Part shown: positions 1 to 9,447 of the stretch, one piece after another
Layout of the letters: every line of letters starts with the position of its first letter
How positions within the stretch are numbered: position 1 is the stretch's first letter
Origin: Pyrinomonadaceae bacterium
Lineage (GTDB): Bacteria; Acidobacteriota; Blastocatellia; Pyrinomonadales; Pyrinomonadaceae
Assembly (NCBI GenBank): GCA_021228405.1
Contig: JAJQRF010000009.1
Coordinates: forward strand, 62,001 to 126,000
Direction of reading: 5' to 3'
Length of the DNA stretch: 64,000 bases
The notes under the pieces: model-generated
The model's database searches: none
Told to the model about the DNA's origin: nothing
Seen by the model: the letters and a program-made list of their open reading frames with translations, nothing else
Translations under genes and position numbers: made by a program

Positions 1-1497
1 CAGCTCTTTTTTGACCGCATCTGCACGCGATTGCGAGAGCTTTTTGTTGGCTTCGGCATTTCCTTTATTGTCGGTATAACCGCCGATCTCGACCGTTGTT
101 CCGGCAGGTTGTTTTTTCAAAACTTCCGACGCTTTTGCCAGAATCGGTTTGGCATCAGCCGGAATGTCTGATTTGCCCGACGCAAAATTGATGATCGAAA
201 CGTTCAATGCTTTGACAACCTCATCAACCGAATCGGCTTCGCCGAGTTCCTTTAACGCTTCTTCGTTCGCTTGCTTTGTCGCGGTTTCCGCGCCCGCAAT
301 CGAAACGGGAAGCATCCAACCCGTAAACAGCGATTTGATCTGGTCTATTGCCGCTTGCGGAAGCCCTGTGGCGGTTTCGATTGCATTACCGAGGAAAGAG
401 ATCGAACCCGTTTTCCAATCTTTCAGGCTCGGCAATAATTTTGCGAAATTATCCCACCAACCTGCCGCAAAAGGCTTCGCGTTTGCATCCGCTTTCAAAC
501 CTGAAAAATCGACATTTCCTTCGCCGAACTGCGCCGTCAGAGCCGCTTTGATTTTGTCCAGGGTTGCCTGATCGGGAACTATGCCGGAAGCAATGTATTT
601 GCCGTCTTTGGCTTCGAGTTTAAAACTGGAATCGACGGTTTTTGCCGTTGAAGCGGTATTTGCGTTCGCCGCGGCTTTGTTGGCATTTGTCGGCGGAGGC
701 GTTGGCGGAGCGGGCGATTTGCCGCAGAACCAATAGCCCAAAACGATCAGGATACCAAGCAAAATAAGCGGCAAAAGCCATTTTAGAGCCGAATTACCGC
801 CGTCACCGTCCCCGTCGAAAACATCACCGACCGAACCAATCGCACCTGAAACTTTATCCCCGACTGCGCCAGCCGCGCCGCTGACCGCACCGATTCCGCC
901 GCCGATGATTTCCTTGCCTTTATCGTAAGTTGCGCCCGCCGCATCGCCGACTGCGCCGACTCCGTCGCCGATAAGCTCTTTACCTTTATCGTATGCGGCT
1001 CCGGCGGTATCGCCGACTTTATCGACCGTTCCGCCCGCAACCGAGCCGACTGCGCCCAATCCGCCCAAAACCGCGCCGGTTGCCGCGCCGCCTAATCCTG
1101 TCAAATATCCGCCGAGTTTTGAAAGCAAACTGCTTTCATCGGGAATTTCGCCGTCGGGCGTTAATTTATCGACGACCTGCGGCATCATAAAACCAAGTGC
1201 GGATGTAGCCGTTTCCTTATCGACCCCGGCGTTTTCGGCGACCGAATTGAGAGTGTCCGTGCCGAGAGCCGATTCGACTTCTTCGTTAGAAATTTCCGTA
1301 TTTTCTCCCGAACTGATCCAGGACGAAATCTTATCGCCTAAACCTGCCGTTCTGAAACGGTCAACAAAACCCGTAAATCCGCCGTTTTGCGGATCGCTGA
1401 TCAAACCGAGTAAAGCCGTAAGTAAACTTCCTGTTTTATCGCTGCTCAAACCGAATTTTTCTCCGGCTGATCCGATAATTGAATCAAACAAAGACAT
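1..1497 (-). CDS. DUF937 / transmembrane / OmpA-like envelope protein (C-terminus off window)
   Basis: About 499 residues are visible and the C-terminus lies beyond the window edge. In order there are a DUF937 (YidB-like) helical domain (about 1-115), a Gly/Ala-rich stretch (about 130-215) with repeated DKGKE-type segments, one membrane helix (about 222-240), a Pro/Asn/Ala linker, a BON-like region, and an OmpA peptidoglycan-binding domain starting near residue 435. The OmpA part shows a GYTDNKGN motif and the usual NxxLSxxRA helix. It probably anchors the envelope to peptidoglycan through the OmpA part, with the DUF937 part on the other side of the membrane. The start is the ATG before SLFDSIIG, with a GGAGG-like site upstream. 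The domain calls are firm; the role is inferred. Confidence 0.8.
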   Translation of the reverse strand, partial: MSLFDSIIGSAGEKFGLSSDKTGSLLTALLGLISDPQNGGFTGFVDRFRTAGLGDKISSWISSGENTEISNEEVESALGTDTLNSVAENAGVDKETATSALGFMMPQVVDKLTPDGEIPDESSLLSKLGGYLTGLGGAATGAVLGGLGAVGSVAGGTVDKVGDTAGAAYDKGKELIGDGVGAVGDAAGATYDKGKEIIGGGIGAVSGAAGAVGDKVSGAIGSVGDVFDGDGDGGNSALKWLLPLILLGILIVLGYWFCGKSPAPPTPPPTNANKAAANANTASTAKTVDSSFKLEAKDGKYIASGIVPDQATLDKIKAALTAQFGEGNVDFSGLKADANAKPFAAGWWDNFAKLLPSLKDWKTGSISFLGNAIETATGLPQAAIDQIKSLFTGWMLPVSIAGAETATKQANEEALKELGEADSVDEVVKALNVSIINFASGKSDIPADAKPILAKASEVLKKQPAGTTVEIGGYTDNKGNAEANKKLSQSRADAVKKEL

Positions 1498-1543
1498 AGT
1501 TTTTCCTCCTGTCTATCTGCTAAAAATTTGTAATAGAAAAATA

Positions 1544-1571
1544 AATAAACTTGCAAATGCTTGAGTTTATT
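1544..1571 (-). terminator. Weak A/T-rich hairpin after the DUF374 gene
   Basis: An 8-bp stem AATAAACT/AGTTTATT has a 12-nt loop. On the minus strand it is followed by a T-rich run. It sits just past the stop of the acyltransferase gene. The stem has little GC, so it may be a weak terminator only. Confidence 0.35.
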
Positions 1572-1605
1572 TAGCTTATTCTGAAATCGTCTGGGGACAG
1601 TCGAA

Positions 1606-2331
1606 CTATTTTGTAATGCTTTCTCGCCATTGTTTACCAAATTCGACCGCTTCGTCAAGTTTAGATTGCAGTTCACCGCGTTTATTTTCGATCTCGGCTT
1701 CGTCGGCATCTTTTGAAACGTAGATCGCTTCCCTGAAAACAACGAGCGCACGGCTGAACGGTTTCGGAATCTGCATATTATCCCAACTTTTTACCGTCCA
1801 AAATTTTGAAACTTCGACCGAAAAGGGAATCATCGGATTTCCTGTTTTCTTAGCGAGTAAAACTGCGCCCGATTTAGCGATATATTTCGGACCTTTCGGA
1901 CCGTCAACCGTAAAAGCCATCGGCAAGCCTTGACGCATTAGACGAATCATTTCGACCAGTGCGCCGATTCCGCCGCGTGTCGAAGAACCGCGAATCGCGC
2001 CGTAACCGAGCCGCATAATGAAACGCGCAATGTATTCGCCGTCAAAACTTTGCGAAGTTATAACGACGATCCTGCGGTCGCGGAAATAGTAAGTTCCGGC
2101 AAAAATGCGGTTGTGCCAGAAAGAATAGATCGGAATTTTACCGTTTTCCGCGATCGAATCGTAAAATTCGCGGTTTTGAGTTTCATAGCGGAGAGTCTTG
2201 CCGATGAACTTTATCAGGCAATAAAATCCGAAATCGGCAAGGCGAATGATGAGCCGTTTTTTGAACGGATATTGTGAGAGCGAAGCAAATTCGTAAACTT
2301 CCTGAATATTTTTTTTAGTTTTTTCCGACAT
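1606..2331 (-). CDS. DUF374-type lysophospholipid acyltransferase
   Basis: This 241-residue protein matches the DUF374 branch of the LPLAT acyltransferases, which transfer acyl chains to lipid or lipid A-like acceptors at the inner membrane. Visible marks are the FWHNRIF motif (catalytic His block), SSTRGGIGAL and VDGPKGP, in family order. A 14-codon longer reading frame exists upstream, but the ATG at MSEKTKKN gives the usual family length and avoids overlap with the divergent gene's leader. It may act in outer-membrane lipid assembly. The acceptor cannot be read from sequence. Confidence 0.85.
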   Translation of the reverse strand: MSEKTKKNIQEVYEFASLSQYPFKKRLIIRLADFGFYCLIKFIGKTLRYETQNREFYDSIAENGKIPIYSFWHNRIFAGTYYFRDRRIVVITSQSFDGEYIARFIMRLGYGAIRGSSTRGGIGALVEMIRLMRQGLPMAFTVDGPKGPKYIAKSGAVLLAKKTGNPMIPFSVEVSKFWTVKSWDNMQIPKPFSRALVVFREAIYVSKDADEAEIENKRGELQSKLDEAVEFGKQWRESITK

Positions 2332-2443
2332 TGTTAGAAGATTTCTACCAATTTGCGATATTATGTGCAACAAAGGTGTTCATTTTATCGTAGATTTTTG
2401 TCGTAAAAAAGCTCTTTTACCGCAAAATTTTGGAAGGTTTACA

Positions 2444-3256
2444 ATGCAAAGACGAATTTTAATTGTTGATGACCACGACGACTTAAGTAGCGCACTAACC
2501 GAGGTTTTCAGCAAAACGGGTTATCTTGTCAAAACGACGGAAAGCCGCGACGAAGCCGTGCGGCTTGACGGGATCAATGATTATGACATCGTTATTTCCG
2601 ATCTCGACGGCGACACAGCTTTTCCAAAAAATGACGAAGATCAGTCGATTGAGAGTTGTTTGCCCGAACCGAAAGGAGAAATCTTAAATCGCAGTCACGT
2701 TAAAGCCTTCAAAGTTTGCGCGACCAATTTTCGGCGCGAAGAGTTTGACGAAGACGAACTAAAAAATCTTTTTGAAACCGTTCTCAACTACAAAGCTCAG
2801 TTTGTCGATGAAGCAAATACTGTCAAACAGCTTCACGAAATGATCGAATTCGAGTTTCCAAGTGCGATCAGTTTAATGAATTCGATCCTCGATTATTTGA
2901 TGAAACGCGTGGAAAAGGTCGGCGTTATAAACACTGAAAACTCCAATCTTTTCATCGCTTTGGACGAAGCTTTCGTGAACGCTGTGAAGCACGGCAACAA
3001 ATTCGATGCTAATAAGATCGTTCGCGTCACTGCCGAAGTTTCCTCGAAAGAAGCGCGTTTTACGATCGAAGACGAAGGCGACGGTTTCGATGTCGCCTCG
3101 ATTCCTGACCCGCGCAATCCCGAAAATCTCTTCAAAACATCCGGTCGCGGGGTTTTGATTATTCACAATGTGATGGACGAAGTAACCTACAACGAACGCG
3201 GAAATCGTTTGACGATGATTAAGCGAAAGATCAGTGAAGACGTAATCAGCCACTAA
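2444..3256 (+). CDS. Half-receiver domain fused to RsbW-like serine kinase / HATPase domain
   Basis: The 270-residue protein begins like a response regulator: ILIVDDHDD acidic pocket, then a phospho-acceptor-like SDLDG near residue 53. The second half of the receiver, with its Thr/Lys switch residues, is not visible; an acidic linker follows. The C-terminal half is a GHKL ATPase of the RsbW/SpoIIAB anti-sigma type, with N-box DEAFVNAVKHGN, G1 box DEGDGFD and G2 box GRGVLII. The ATG was chosen because GGAAGG lies 6-10 nt upstream. It likely controls an anti-anti-sigma partner by phosphorylation. No STAS or PP2C partner is adjacent. Confidence 0.8.
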   Translation: MQRRILIVDDHDDLSSALTEVFSKTGYLVKTTESRDEAVRLDGINDYDIVISDLDGDTAFPKNDEDQSIESCLPEPKGEILNRSHVKAFKVCATNFRREEFDEDELKNLFETVLNYKAQFVDEANTVKQLHEMIEFEFPSAISLMNSILDYLMKRVEKVGVINTENSNLFIALDEAFVNAVKHGNKFDANKIVRVTAEVSSKEARFTIEDEGDGFDVASIPDPRNPENLFKTSGRGVLIIHNVMDEVTYNERGNRLTMIKRKISEDVISH

Positions 3257-3298
3257 AAATTACTTCTAAAATCTATTATTGCATTATTTTACAAAGAA

Positions 3299-3335
3299 AG
3301 TTTGTTGTGAAAACAAACTAAGTTTGCTTTTTCTG
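3299..3335 (+). terminator. Weak hairpin after the HATPase gene
   Basis: An AGTTTGTT/AACAAACT stem with a 5-nt loop is followed, after a short gap, by a T-rich run. It is placed correctly to end the upstream gene, but the stem is A/T-rich. Confidence 0.3.
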
Positions 3336-3355
3336 CCAAAAATAAAATATAATTC

Positions 3356-3384
3356 TTGACACATTTGAAAATTTCTTTGATTGT
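3356..3384 (+). promoter_or_regulatory. Candidate sigma-70 promoter for the CGTase gene
   Basis: A perfect TTGACA box is followed after 17 nt by GATTGT, a poor -10. It lies about 120 nt upstream of the secreted amylase. A good AAGGAG ribosome site precedes that gene's ATG. Confidence 0.35.
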
Positions 3385-3501
3385 TTCCCCTTTTTTACCG
3401 CTATTTTATCGGTTATCTGAATATTTCGGATAATTTTTCAATTTAATAATTAATCTCCCGCAACCAGAAGTTGTGCGGAATAACGAGTAAGGAGACTTTA
3501 A

Positions 3502-5637
3502 ATGAGAAACTTTTTGAGAAAAACCGCAGCGTTTTTTTGTTTGATGTGTTTGGTTTCGATTTTGCCTTTGAGCGTAAGATCGGCTGATTTCAAACGCGAA
3601 ACGATCTACCAGATCATTACCGACCGTTTTTACAACGGAAATACGGCAAACGACAATCCGTCGCAAAGCTCGGGGCTTTTCGATGCGACGCAATCAAACT
3701 GGCGTTTGTATTGGGGCGGCGATTTGCAGGGAATTCAAGCCAAAATGACCTATCTGAAAAATATGGGCATCACGGCGATCTGGATTTCTCCGCCGATCGA
3801 CAATCTGAATCTGAGCGTTCCGTTTGCAGGACAGCCGACCGCGCCGTATCACGGCTATCAGGGACGCGATTTCAAACGCATCGAAGAACACTCGGGCGAC
3901 AGCACAAATGCCTGGACGGATTTTGATAATATGGTCAATTCAGCGCACGCCAACGGTATCAAGGTCATCGTCGATTTTGCGCCGAATCATACCAATCAGG
4001 ACGACGCGGGCGAATTCGGGGCTTTTTACAACAACGGCGTTTACGTCGGAAATTATCCTTCCGACACGACCGGATTGTTTCATCACAACGGCAACATTGC
4101 TAATTTCGACGACCGTTATCAGGTTCAATATTACTCGCTTTTCAATTTAGCCGATTTAAACCAGGAAAATGCGACGGTCGATCAATATTTGAAAGATTCG
4201 GCGATTTTACTGCAAGCACACGGGGTTGACGGTTTTCGTTTCGATGCCGTGAAACACGCGACCTGGGGCTGGCAATACAGTCTGGCAAACACGATCAGCA
4301 CCAACAAGGACAGCTTTATGTTCGGCGAATGGTATCAGGGAAATACGTCCGATCCGCTTTACCGCGATTCGTATAAATTTGCCAACAAGAGCGGCATTTC
4401 TCTGCTCGATTTTCCGCTTAATCAGGCGATCCGCAATGTTTTTGCGGGAAGCGGTAATTTTTCGGAGATCGATAATGTGCTGAATACCGAAAACGCTAAT
4501 TTTACCTGGAAGGAAGATTTGATTACATTCATCGACAACCACGATATGAAGCGGTTCTTGTCGGTAAATAACAACAATAATCGGCTTCATCAGGCAATCG
4601 CGTTTGTTCAGACGGTGCGCGGCATTCCTTGCATTTATTACGGCACGGAACAATATCTGCACAACGACACGAACGGCGGCGACGATCCGTATAATCGTCC
4701 GGCAATGCCCGGATTTTCGACCACGACGACCGCTTACGGGTTGATTAAAAAACTTTCCGATTTACGTAAAAGCAACGTCGCACTTGCCTACGGCACATCG
4801 CAACAGCGTTGGATGAACAATGACGTTTACATTTACGAACGCAAGTTTTTCAATAATGTCGTGTTGGTTGCCATCAACAAAAGCGCGTCGAGCACATACA
4901 ATATTTCGGGCTTGAACACGTCGCTTCCGGCGGGAACTTATTCCGATTATTTAACGGGAACGCTCGGCGGCGGCGGTTTGACGGTGAACACCGGAACGGG
5001 CGGAAACAATCCTGCCGTGAGCTTTAATTTGAATCCGAACACGGTTGCCGTCTGGCAGTATACCGCACCTGCCGTGACGACTCCGCAGATCGGTTCGCTC
5101 GGACCGACGAGTGCGCAGGCGGGCGTGAAAGTGACCATCGGCGGTAAGAATTTCGGAACGACGACCGGAACCGTCAAATTCGGCACAACGGTCGCAACGG
5201 TCAATTCGTGGACAAACGACAGTATCGTGGCAACCGTTCCCGCCATTACGAACGGAAACTATAATGTCACCGTAACGCGCGGAACGTCGGTTTCAAACGG
5301 AATCAATTTTACGGCTTTGGGGGCTAAACTGATTCCGATAACTTTCACCGTAAACAATGCCACCCCGACGAGTCCGGGCGATTACATTTTCCTGACCGGA
5401 AACACGGTTGAATTGAGCAATTGGAATACGACCTGGGATGGCGCGGTCGGACCGATGCTGACACCGAATTATCCGAACTGGTTTCTCAATGTGAGCGTTC
5501 CGGCAGGGCAAACGATTCAGTTCAAATTTATCAAGATCGCCGCGAACGGAACTGTGACCTGGGAAAACGGCGCAAACCACTCTTATACCGTCCCGACGAG
5601 CGGAGTCGGTTTTGTCAATGTTAACTGGCAGTATTAA
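3502..5637 (+). CDS. Cyclomaltodextrin glucanotransferase-type GH13 enzyme, secreted
   Basis: A 711-residue protein with a signal peptide (about 1-27) and the five-domain plan of CGTases: a GH13 (beta/alpha)8 barrel, a C domain, an IPT/TIG domain (about 529-610) and a C-terminal CBM20 starch-binding domain (about 612-711). Conserved regions are VDFAPNHT (about 156), GFRFDAVKH with the nucleophile Asp (about 248), GEW with the acid Glu (about 276) and DNHD (about 348). A Phe in SLFNLADLN occupies the central aromatic position that separates CGTases from plain amylases, and KH follows the nucleophile as in CGTases. It would convert extracellular starch to cyclodextrins. No cyclodextrin transporter is nearby. 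Product specificity is inferred. Confidence 0.87.
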   Translation: MRNFLRKTAAFFCLMCLVSILPLSVRSADFKRETIYQIITDRFYNGNTANDNPSQSSGLFDATQSNWRLYWGGDLQGIQAKMTYLKNMGITAIWISPPIDNLNLSVPFAGQPTAPYHGYQGRDFKRIEEHSGDSTNAWTDFDNMVNSAHANGIKVIVDFAPNHTNQDDAGEFGAFYNNGVYVGNYPSDTTGLFHHNGNIANFDDRYQVQYYSLFNLADLNQENATVDQYLKDSAILLQAHGVDGFRFDAVKHATWGWQYSLANTISTNKDSFMFGEWYQGNTSDPLYRDSYKFANKSGISLLDFPLNQAIRNVFAGSGNFSEIDNVLNTENANFTWKEDLITFIDNHDMKRFLSVNNNNNRLHQAIAFVQTVRGIPCIYYGTEQYLHNDTNGGDDPYNRPAMPGFSTTTTAYGLIKKLSDLRKSNVALAYGTSQQRWMNNDVYIYERKFFNNVVLVAINKSASSTYNISGLNTSLPAGTYSDYLTGTLGGGGLTVNTGTGGNNPAVSFNLNPNTVAVWQYTAPAVTTPQIGSLGPTSAQAGVKVTIGGKNFGTTTGTVKFGTTVATVNSWTNDSIVATVPAITNGNYNVTVTRGTSVSNGINFTALGAKLIPITFTVNNATPTSPGDYIFLTGNTVELSNWNTTWDGAVGPMLTPNYPNWFLNVSVPAGQTIQFKFIKIAANGTVTWENGANHSYTVPTSGVGFVNVNWQY

Positions 5638-5660
5638 ATAAATTGGTAAATCCAACTAAA

Positions 5661-5697
5661 GAGGACGTATTCCGCAAATGGGAATGCGTCCTCTTTT
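5661..5697 (+). terminator. Strong intrinsic terminator after the CGTase gene
   Basis: GAGGACG.ATTCC pairs with GGAAT.CGTCCTC around a short loop, followed by TTTTT. It starts 23 nt after the CGTase stop codon. Confidence 0.85.
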
Positions 5698-5815
5698 TAT
5701 CATAGATCACGTTTATCCGATTCGGAATTCGTCGGACGATTGAAGATCGAAATTGCCCGGGGAGGTTTTCATTCCGCTTGCCCGCCGGATTTTTATTACA
5801 TAAACTCTAACTATA

Positions 5816-7495
5816 ATGAAAGTTACCATCGGACAGATAAATACGACGAACGGCGATTTTGACGGGAATATCGCCAAAATTTTAGAAGCGGTTGAAAAGG
5901 CAAAAACGGACGGTTCGGATCTGATCGTTTTTCCCGAAGTGGTCACTCACGGTTATACTTCGCAGGATTGGTTTCAAGACCGCGATATTGTCGAACACGC
6001 GCTCGATTCGCTTGAAAAAATTATTCCTGCAACCGTCGGAATAACGGCGGTTGTCGGGACGATTCGTCCAAACGAAGATACGGACGGACGGCGTTTGTAT
6101 AATTCGGCGGCGGTCATTTCAAACGGTGAACTGATCGCTTTTGTCGATAAAAGTCTGCTTCCCGAATACGATGTTTTTGATGATCCGCGTTATTTTGAAC
6201 CCGACCGAAATCCTGACGGGGTTGTTGAAATAACCGCACGTGACGGGAAACGGCATCGCCTCGGCGTGGTTGTTTGCGAAGATTTCTGGAACGATAAAAC
6301 TTTCTGGAAGGAAAGGCTTTACGAAAACGATCCGACTGAATTGGTAATCCGGCAGAACGCGGAAATTGTCGTCGCCATCAATGCTTCGCCGTATAACAAA
6401 GGAAAGATAAAACTGCGCTGTGAGATGGTTTCGCATCGGGCAAAACAGGCGAAGATTCCGATCGTTTTCGTGAATCTTGTTGGTGGAAACGACGGAATTA
6501 TTTTCGACGGCGCAAGCCTCATCGCCGATTCGCAGGGCGACATTATATTGCAGGCTCCGGCATTTCAGGAGTTTGTCGAAACGGTCGAAATAGACGATGC
6601 TTTACCCGACTCACGCGGCATTACGGGCGGAGAAATCGCCGCGATCCGTGATGCGCTGGTTTTGGGAGTTCGCGATTATGCACGAAAAAACAATTTCAAA
6701 AAAGCCGTTCTCGGACTTTCGGGCGGAATCGATTCGGCACTTGTTGCGGCTTTGACAGCAGAAGCGATCGGCGCGGAAAATCTTTTATGCGTGATGATGC
6801 CGTCACCGTTTTCGTCGGAAGGAAGTGTGAAGGATTCCGAAAAATTAATCGAAAACATCGGTTGTGAAGGCAGAATCGAACCGATTTCGGACGCGTTTCA
6901 AGTTCTTTTAAATCAGCTTCATTTGAACAAACCGACCAAAGGCGGCGAAAATCTCGCGGCGGAAAATATGCAGTCGCGTCTGCGCGGCGTGATTTTGATG
7001 GCGATTTCCAATGCCGAAGGTCGTCTGCTCGTTTCGACCGGAAACAAATCGGAACTCGCCGTCGGTTATTGCACGCTTTACGGCGACACGAACGGCGGTC
7101 TGGCGGTTTTGGGCGATTGTTTGAAAACCGAAGTTTGGGCGATTTCGCGTTATATCAACGAATCTGCCGGACGTGAAATAATTCCGAACGCGATCATCGA
7201 TAAAAGACCGTCCGCCGAACTTGCGCCGAATCAGTTCGATCAGGATTCCTTGCCGCCATACGAACTAATGGACCCGATCCTGCATCTCTATTTTGAAAAC
7301 AAATTTTCGCCGGGTGAAATCATCGAACGCGGACACGACGCAAAGCTGGTTTACGAAATTCTGAATAAGGTCGAACATCCGTCGAACGAATTCAAACGTC
7401 AACAGCTTCCCCCGACAATTATTATTTCCAAAAACGCCATCGGAGTCGGGCGGCGCAGACCGATCACGCATAAATATCGAAGATTGCAAAAATAA
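5816..7495 (+). CDS. nadE: Glutamine-dependent NAD+ synthetase
   Basis: The 559-residue two-domain enzyme makes NAD from deamido-NAD, ATP and glutamine in the cytoplasm. The N-terminal nitrilase-fold glutaminase has its Glu-Lys-Cys triad at about E41 (VFPEV), K112 (VDKSLLPEY) and C154 (VVVCEDFW). The C-terminal synthetase has the PP-loop SGGIDS near residue 302, and TGNKSELAVGY further on. Length is normal for the family. The ATG at MKVTIGQ matches the conserved start, although no Shine-Dalgarno is visible. It stands alone between terminators and unrelated genes. Confidence 0.96.
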   Translation: MKVTIGQINTTNGDFDGNIAKILEAVEKAKTDGSDLIVFPEVVTHGYTSQDWFQDRDIVEHALDSLEKIIPATVGITAVVGTIRPNEDTDGRRLYNSAAVISNGELIAFVDKSLLPEYDVFDDPRYFEPDRNPDGVVEITARDGKRHRLGVVVCEDFWNDKTFWKERLYENDPTELVIRQNAEIVVAINASPYNKGKIKLRCEMVSHRAKQAKIPIVFVNLVGGNDGIIFDGASLIADSQGDIILQAPAFQEFVETVEIDDALPDSRGITGGEIAAIRDALVLGVRDYARKNNFKKAVLGLSGGIDSALVAALTAEAIGAENLLCVMMPSPFSSEGSVKDSEKLIENIGCEGRIEPISDAFQVLLNQLHLNKPTKGGENLAAENMQSRLRGVILMAISNAEGRLLVSTGNKSELAVGYCTLYGDTNGGLAVLGDCLKTEVWAISRYINESAGREIIPNAIIDKRPSAELAPNQFDQDSLPPYELMDPILHLYFENKFSPGEIIERGHDAKLVYEILNKVEHPSNEFKRQQLPPTIIISKNAIGVGRRRPITHKYRRLQK

Positions 7496-7582
7496 TTTCA
7501 AAAAAATCTGCAAGAAAACTTTTCGCGCTCCGTTCAGATAACCAAAGGCAATTTGCCTGAAACATTTGAACGGAGATTTTTT

Positions 7583-8134
7583 ATGGATAAATTCGATAAT
7601 CCGCTGAATAATTTGAAGATCGCGAGTCCCTGTTCGCAGAATTGGGAAGCAATGATGGGGGACAACCGCAAACGCTATTGCGGTGAATGTAAATTGAATG
7701 TTTATAACCTTTCGGGAATGACCAAAACGGATGCCGAAAATCTGATTGCGAATGCCGAAGGTCGCTTGTGCATCAGATTTTACCAACGCGCGGACGGAAC
7801 GGTTTTGACGCAAGATTGTCCGGTCGGTTGGGCAAAAGTGAAACAACGCGCAAAGATTTTTGCAACGGCGGCTTTTTCGTTAATTATGAGCCTTTTCAGC
7901 GGATTGCTGATAGTTTCTGCTTTTAAGCCGAAAGAGCACAGAAACATCACAATGGGAGCGGTTGCGATTGAAACAAATTCAAATAAACAAGTCGAACCGT
8001 CGCCGATTCCCGTGATGGGTAATGTCGCGCCGATTCCGAAAACAACACCGCAACAGCGTGAAATAATGGGTGAAGTGGCTATGCCGAAAGAATATCAAAT
8101 GGGCAAAATGGCAGTAAAAGATCGTCGAAATTGA
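7583..8134 (+). CDS. Conserved hypothetical protein with cysteine motifs and one membrane helix
   Basis: I do not recognise a named family. The 183-residue protein has an N-terminal Cys-rich cytosolic part (SPCSQNWEAM, RYCGECKLNVYNLS, RLCIRFYQRADGT, QDCPVGW) that may bind a metal, a membrane helix at about 93-113, and a short Pro-rich exterior tail. I recall similar N-termini in acidobacterial proteins of unknown role. The ATG at MDKFDNP is preferred over an upstream start because GGAG lies 8-11 nt before it. A strong hairpin follows the gene. Confidence 0.75.
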   Translation: MDKFDNPLNNLKIASPCSQNWEAMMGDNRKRYCGECKLNVYNLSGMTKTDAENLIANAEGRLCIRFYQRADGTVLTQDCPVGWAKVKQRAKIFATAAFSLIMSLFSGLLIVSAFKPKEHRNITMGAVAIETNSNKQVEPSPIPVMGNVAPIPKTTPQQREIMGEVAMPKEYQMGKMAVKDRRN

Positions 8135-8170
8135 TTTGCTCCGACCTTCCCCGGATACTCACAACAAAAA

Positions 8171-8206
8171 AGAAGCGTCAAGATTTTCATCTTGACGCTT
8201 CTTTTT
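8171..8206. terminator. Bidirectional intrinsic terminator between convergent genes
   Basis: A perfect 12-bp stem AGAAGCGTCAAG/CTTGACGCTTCT has an 8-nt loop, T-rich on the right and A-rich on the left. It can therefore end both the plus-strand gene and the minus-strand VWA gene. Confidence 0.85.
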
Positions 8207-8223
8207 GCTGAAAAAAATTTCAT

Positions 8224-9345
8224 TTAATTTTTCACAAAATAGCCTTGTCTGGCGCGAACCTTATAATTCAAAGGATTGTTCAAACCAACATCGAGTTTTA
8301 CATATCTGCCGTTTTGAAAATTTTCTTCCGAATAGTATTGCACCAAATACTGAGCCTGTAATTCGTTTGCCAATTGACGGAAAATCTTTGTCAAAACTTC
8401 CTGATTTTTCCGCGTATTGACCGAATTTTGCATTGTATCCTTCAGGTCGATCGGCTGAAATTTCGGCAAAAAAGCCGTTCCGCCGGTTTCGTCGGCAAAT
8501 TTCTGCATATTCGATTGACCGAACTGGCTGATCTTATTCAGTTGATAAGAACCTCCCGCCGGGTTGATCGAATAAAAAACCGTATCGGCATTTTGAACGG
8601 TTTTCAAAACACGGCTTTGTTCCTTGATGTTTGCTTCATTACGGCTCGTAACCGTATATTGATAAAGCGTTTTTGAATCCAAACTATTTACTTTTTCGCC
8701 AAGTTTGGAATATCCGTCCTGGATTGCTTTGGCAATTCTGACGCTGTTCGTATCTTCGCCGTCGGAAATTACGACGATAACTTTACGCCGTCCGCTCGGT
8801 GCATTTTTTTGCAGATAAGCGGCGGCTTCGGCGACCGAATCGTAAAAAGCCGTAAATTCTTTGGTCGGTTGGATCGTTGCGATTGCAGTGGCGGCTTTTT
8901 CAGCCGTGTCACGCGGTTGAACGACGACCGGTTTTGCGCCGACCGTAAAAATCGTTGCGCGATCTTCGGCACGCATCACGTCCTTCAAAAACTGCGCCGC
9001 CGTTTCCTGTTCAAATCTGAACATCGCGTCAGTGCTTGCCGAAACGTCGAAAAGTAAAGCTATTTCGAGCGGCACTTTTTCCGCATCCGAAACGTTTTCG
9101 ATCTGCTGATTTTTGTTTTCTTCGCGAATCCGAAAATCCTTTGCCGTAAGTCCCAAAACCGGTTGTCCGCCGGCATCCGTCACGGAAACGGGAACAATCA
9201 CCAGTCGCGAATCTACTTTTATTACTTCTCCATCGTCCTGAATGTCGGGAGTCGGGGTGGCAGTTTGTGCTGAAAGGGAAAAAGTAAAGGCGAAAAAGGT
9301 TAGCAAAAGTAAAGCAAATTTTGATGATCTTTGTAATTCAATCAT
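8224..9345 (-). CDS. Secreted VWFA-related domain protein (acidobacterial type)
   Basis: The 373-residue protein has a signal peptide ending near SLSAQ and a von Willebrand A domain of the TIGR03436 VWFA-related acidobacterial family. The MIDAS starts at FDVSAST (about 95) and VVISDGEDT follows. The C-terminal YKVRARQGYFV ending is typical of this family. It likely binds protein ligands through a divalent metal in the periplasm or outside the cell. It is separated from the OmpA gene upstream by that gene's terminator, so it is probably its own unit. Confidence 0.85.
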   Translation of the reverse strand: MIELQRSSKFALLLLTFFAFTFSLSAQTATPTPDIQDDGEVIKVDSRLVIVPVSVTDAGGQPVLGLTAKDFRIREENKNQQIENVSDAEKVPLEIALLFDVSASTDAMFRFEQETAAQFLKDVMRAEDRATIFTVGAKPVVVQPRDTAEKAATAIATIQPTKEFTAFYDSVAEAAAYLQKNAPSGRRKVIVVISDGEDTNSVRIAKAIQDGYSKLGEKVNSLDSKTLYQYTVTSRNEANIKEQSRVLKTVQNADTVFYSINPAGGSYQLNKISQFGQSNMQKFADETGGTAFLPKFQPIDLKDTMQNSVNTRKNQEVLTKIFRQLANELQAQYLVQYYSEENFQNGRYVKLDVGLNNPLNYKVRARQGYFVKN

Positions 9346-9386
9346 TTCAAATTTTTCTCCTCAGACACATTAAAAATGGTCAAAAT

Positions 9387-9435
9387 AAAAAGGGCAAAAG
9401 GTGATAAGTTTTCAGCTTTCACCTTTTGCCCTTTT
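9387..9435 (-). terminator. Intrinsic terminator after the OmpA gene
   Basis: A long stem (AAAGGGCAAAAGGTGA with its complement) surrounds a 13-nt loop, directly after the minus-strand OmpA stop codon. It is U-rich on that strand. Confidence 0.8.
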
Positions 9436-9447
9436 ATGATTCATAAA

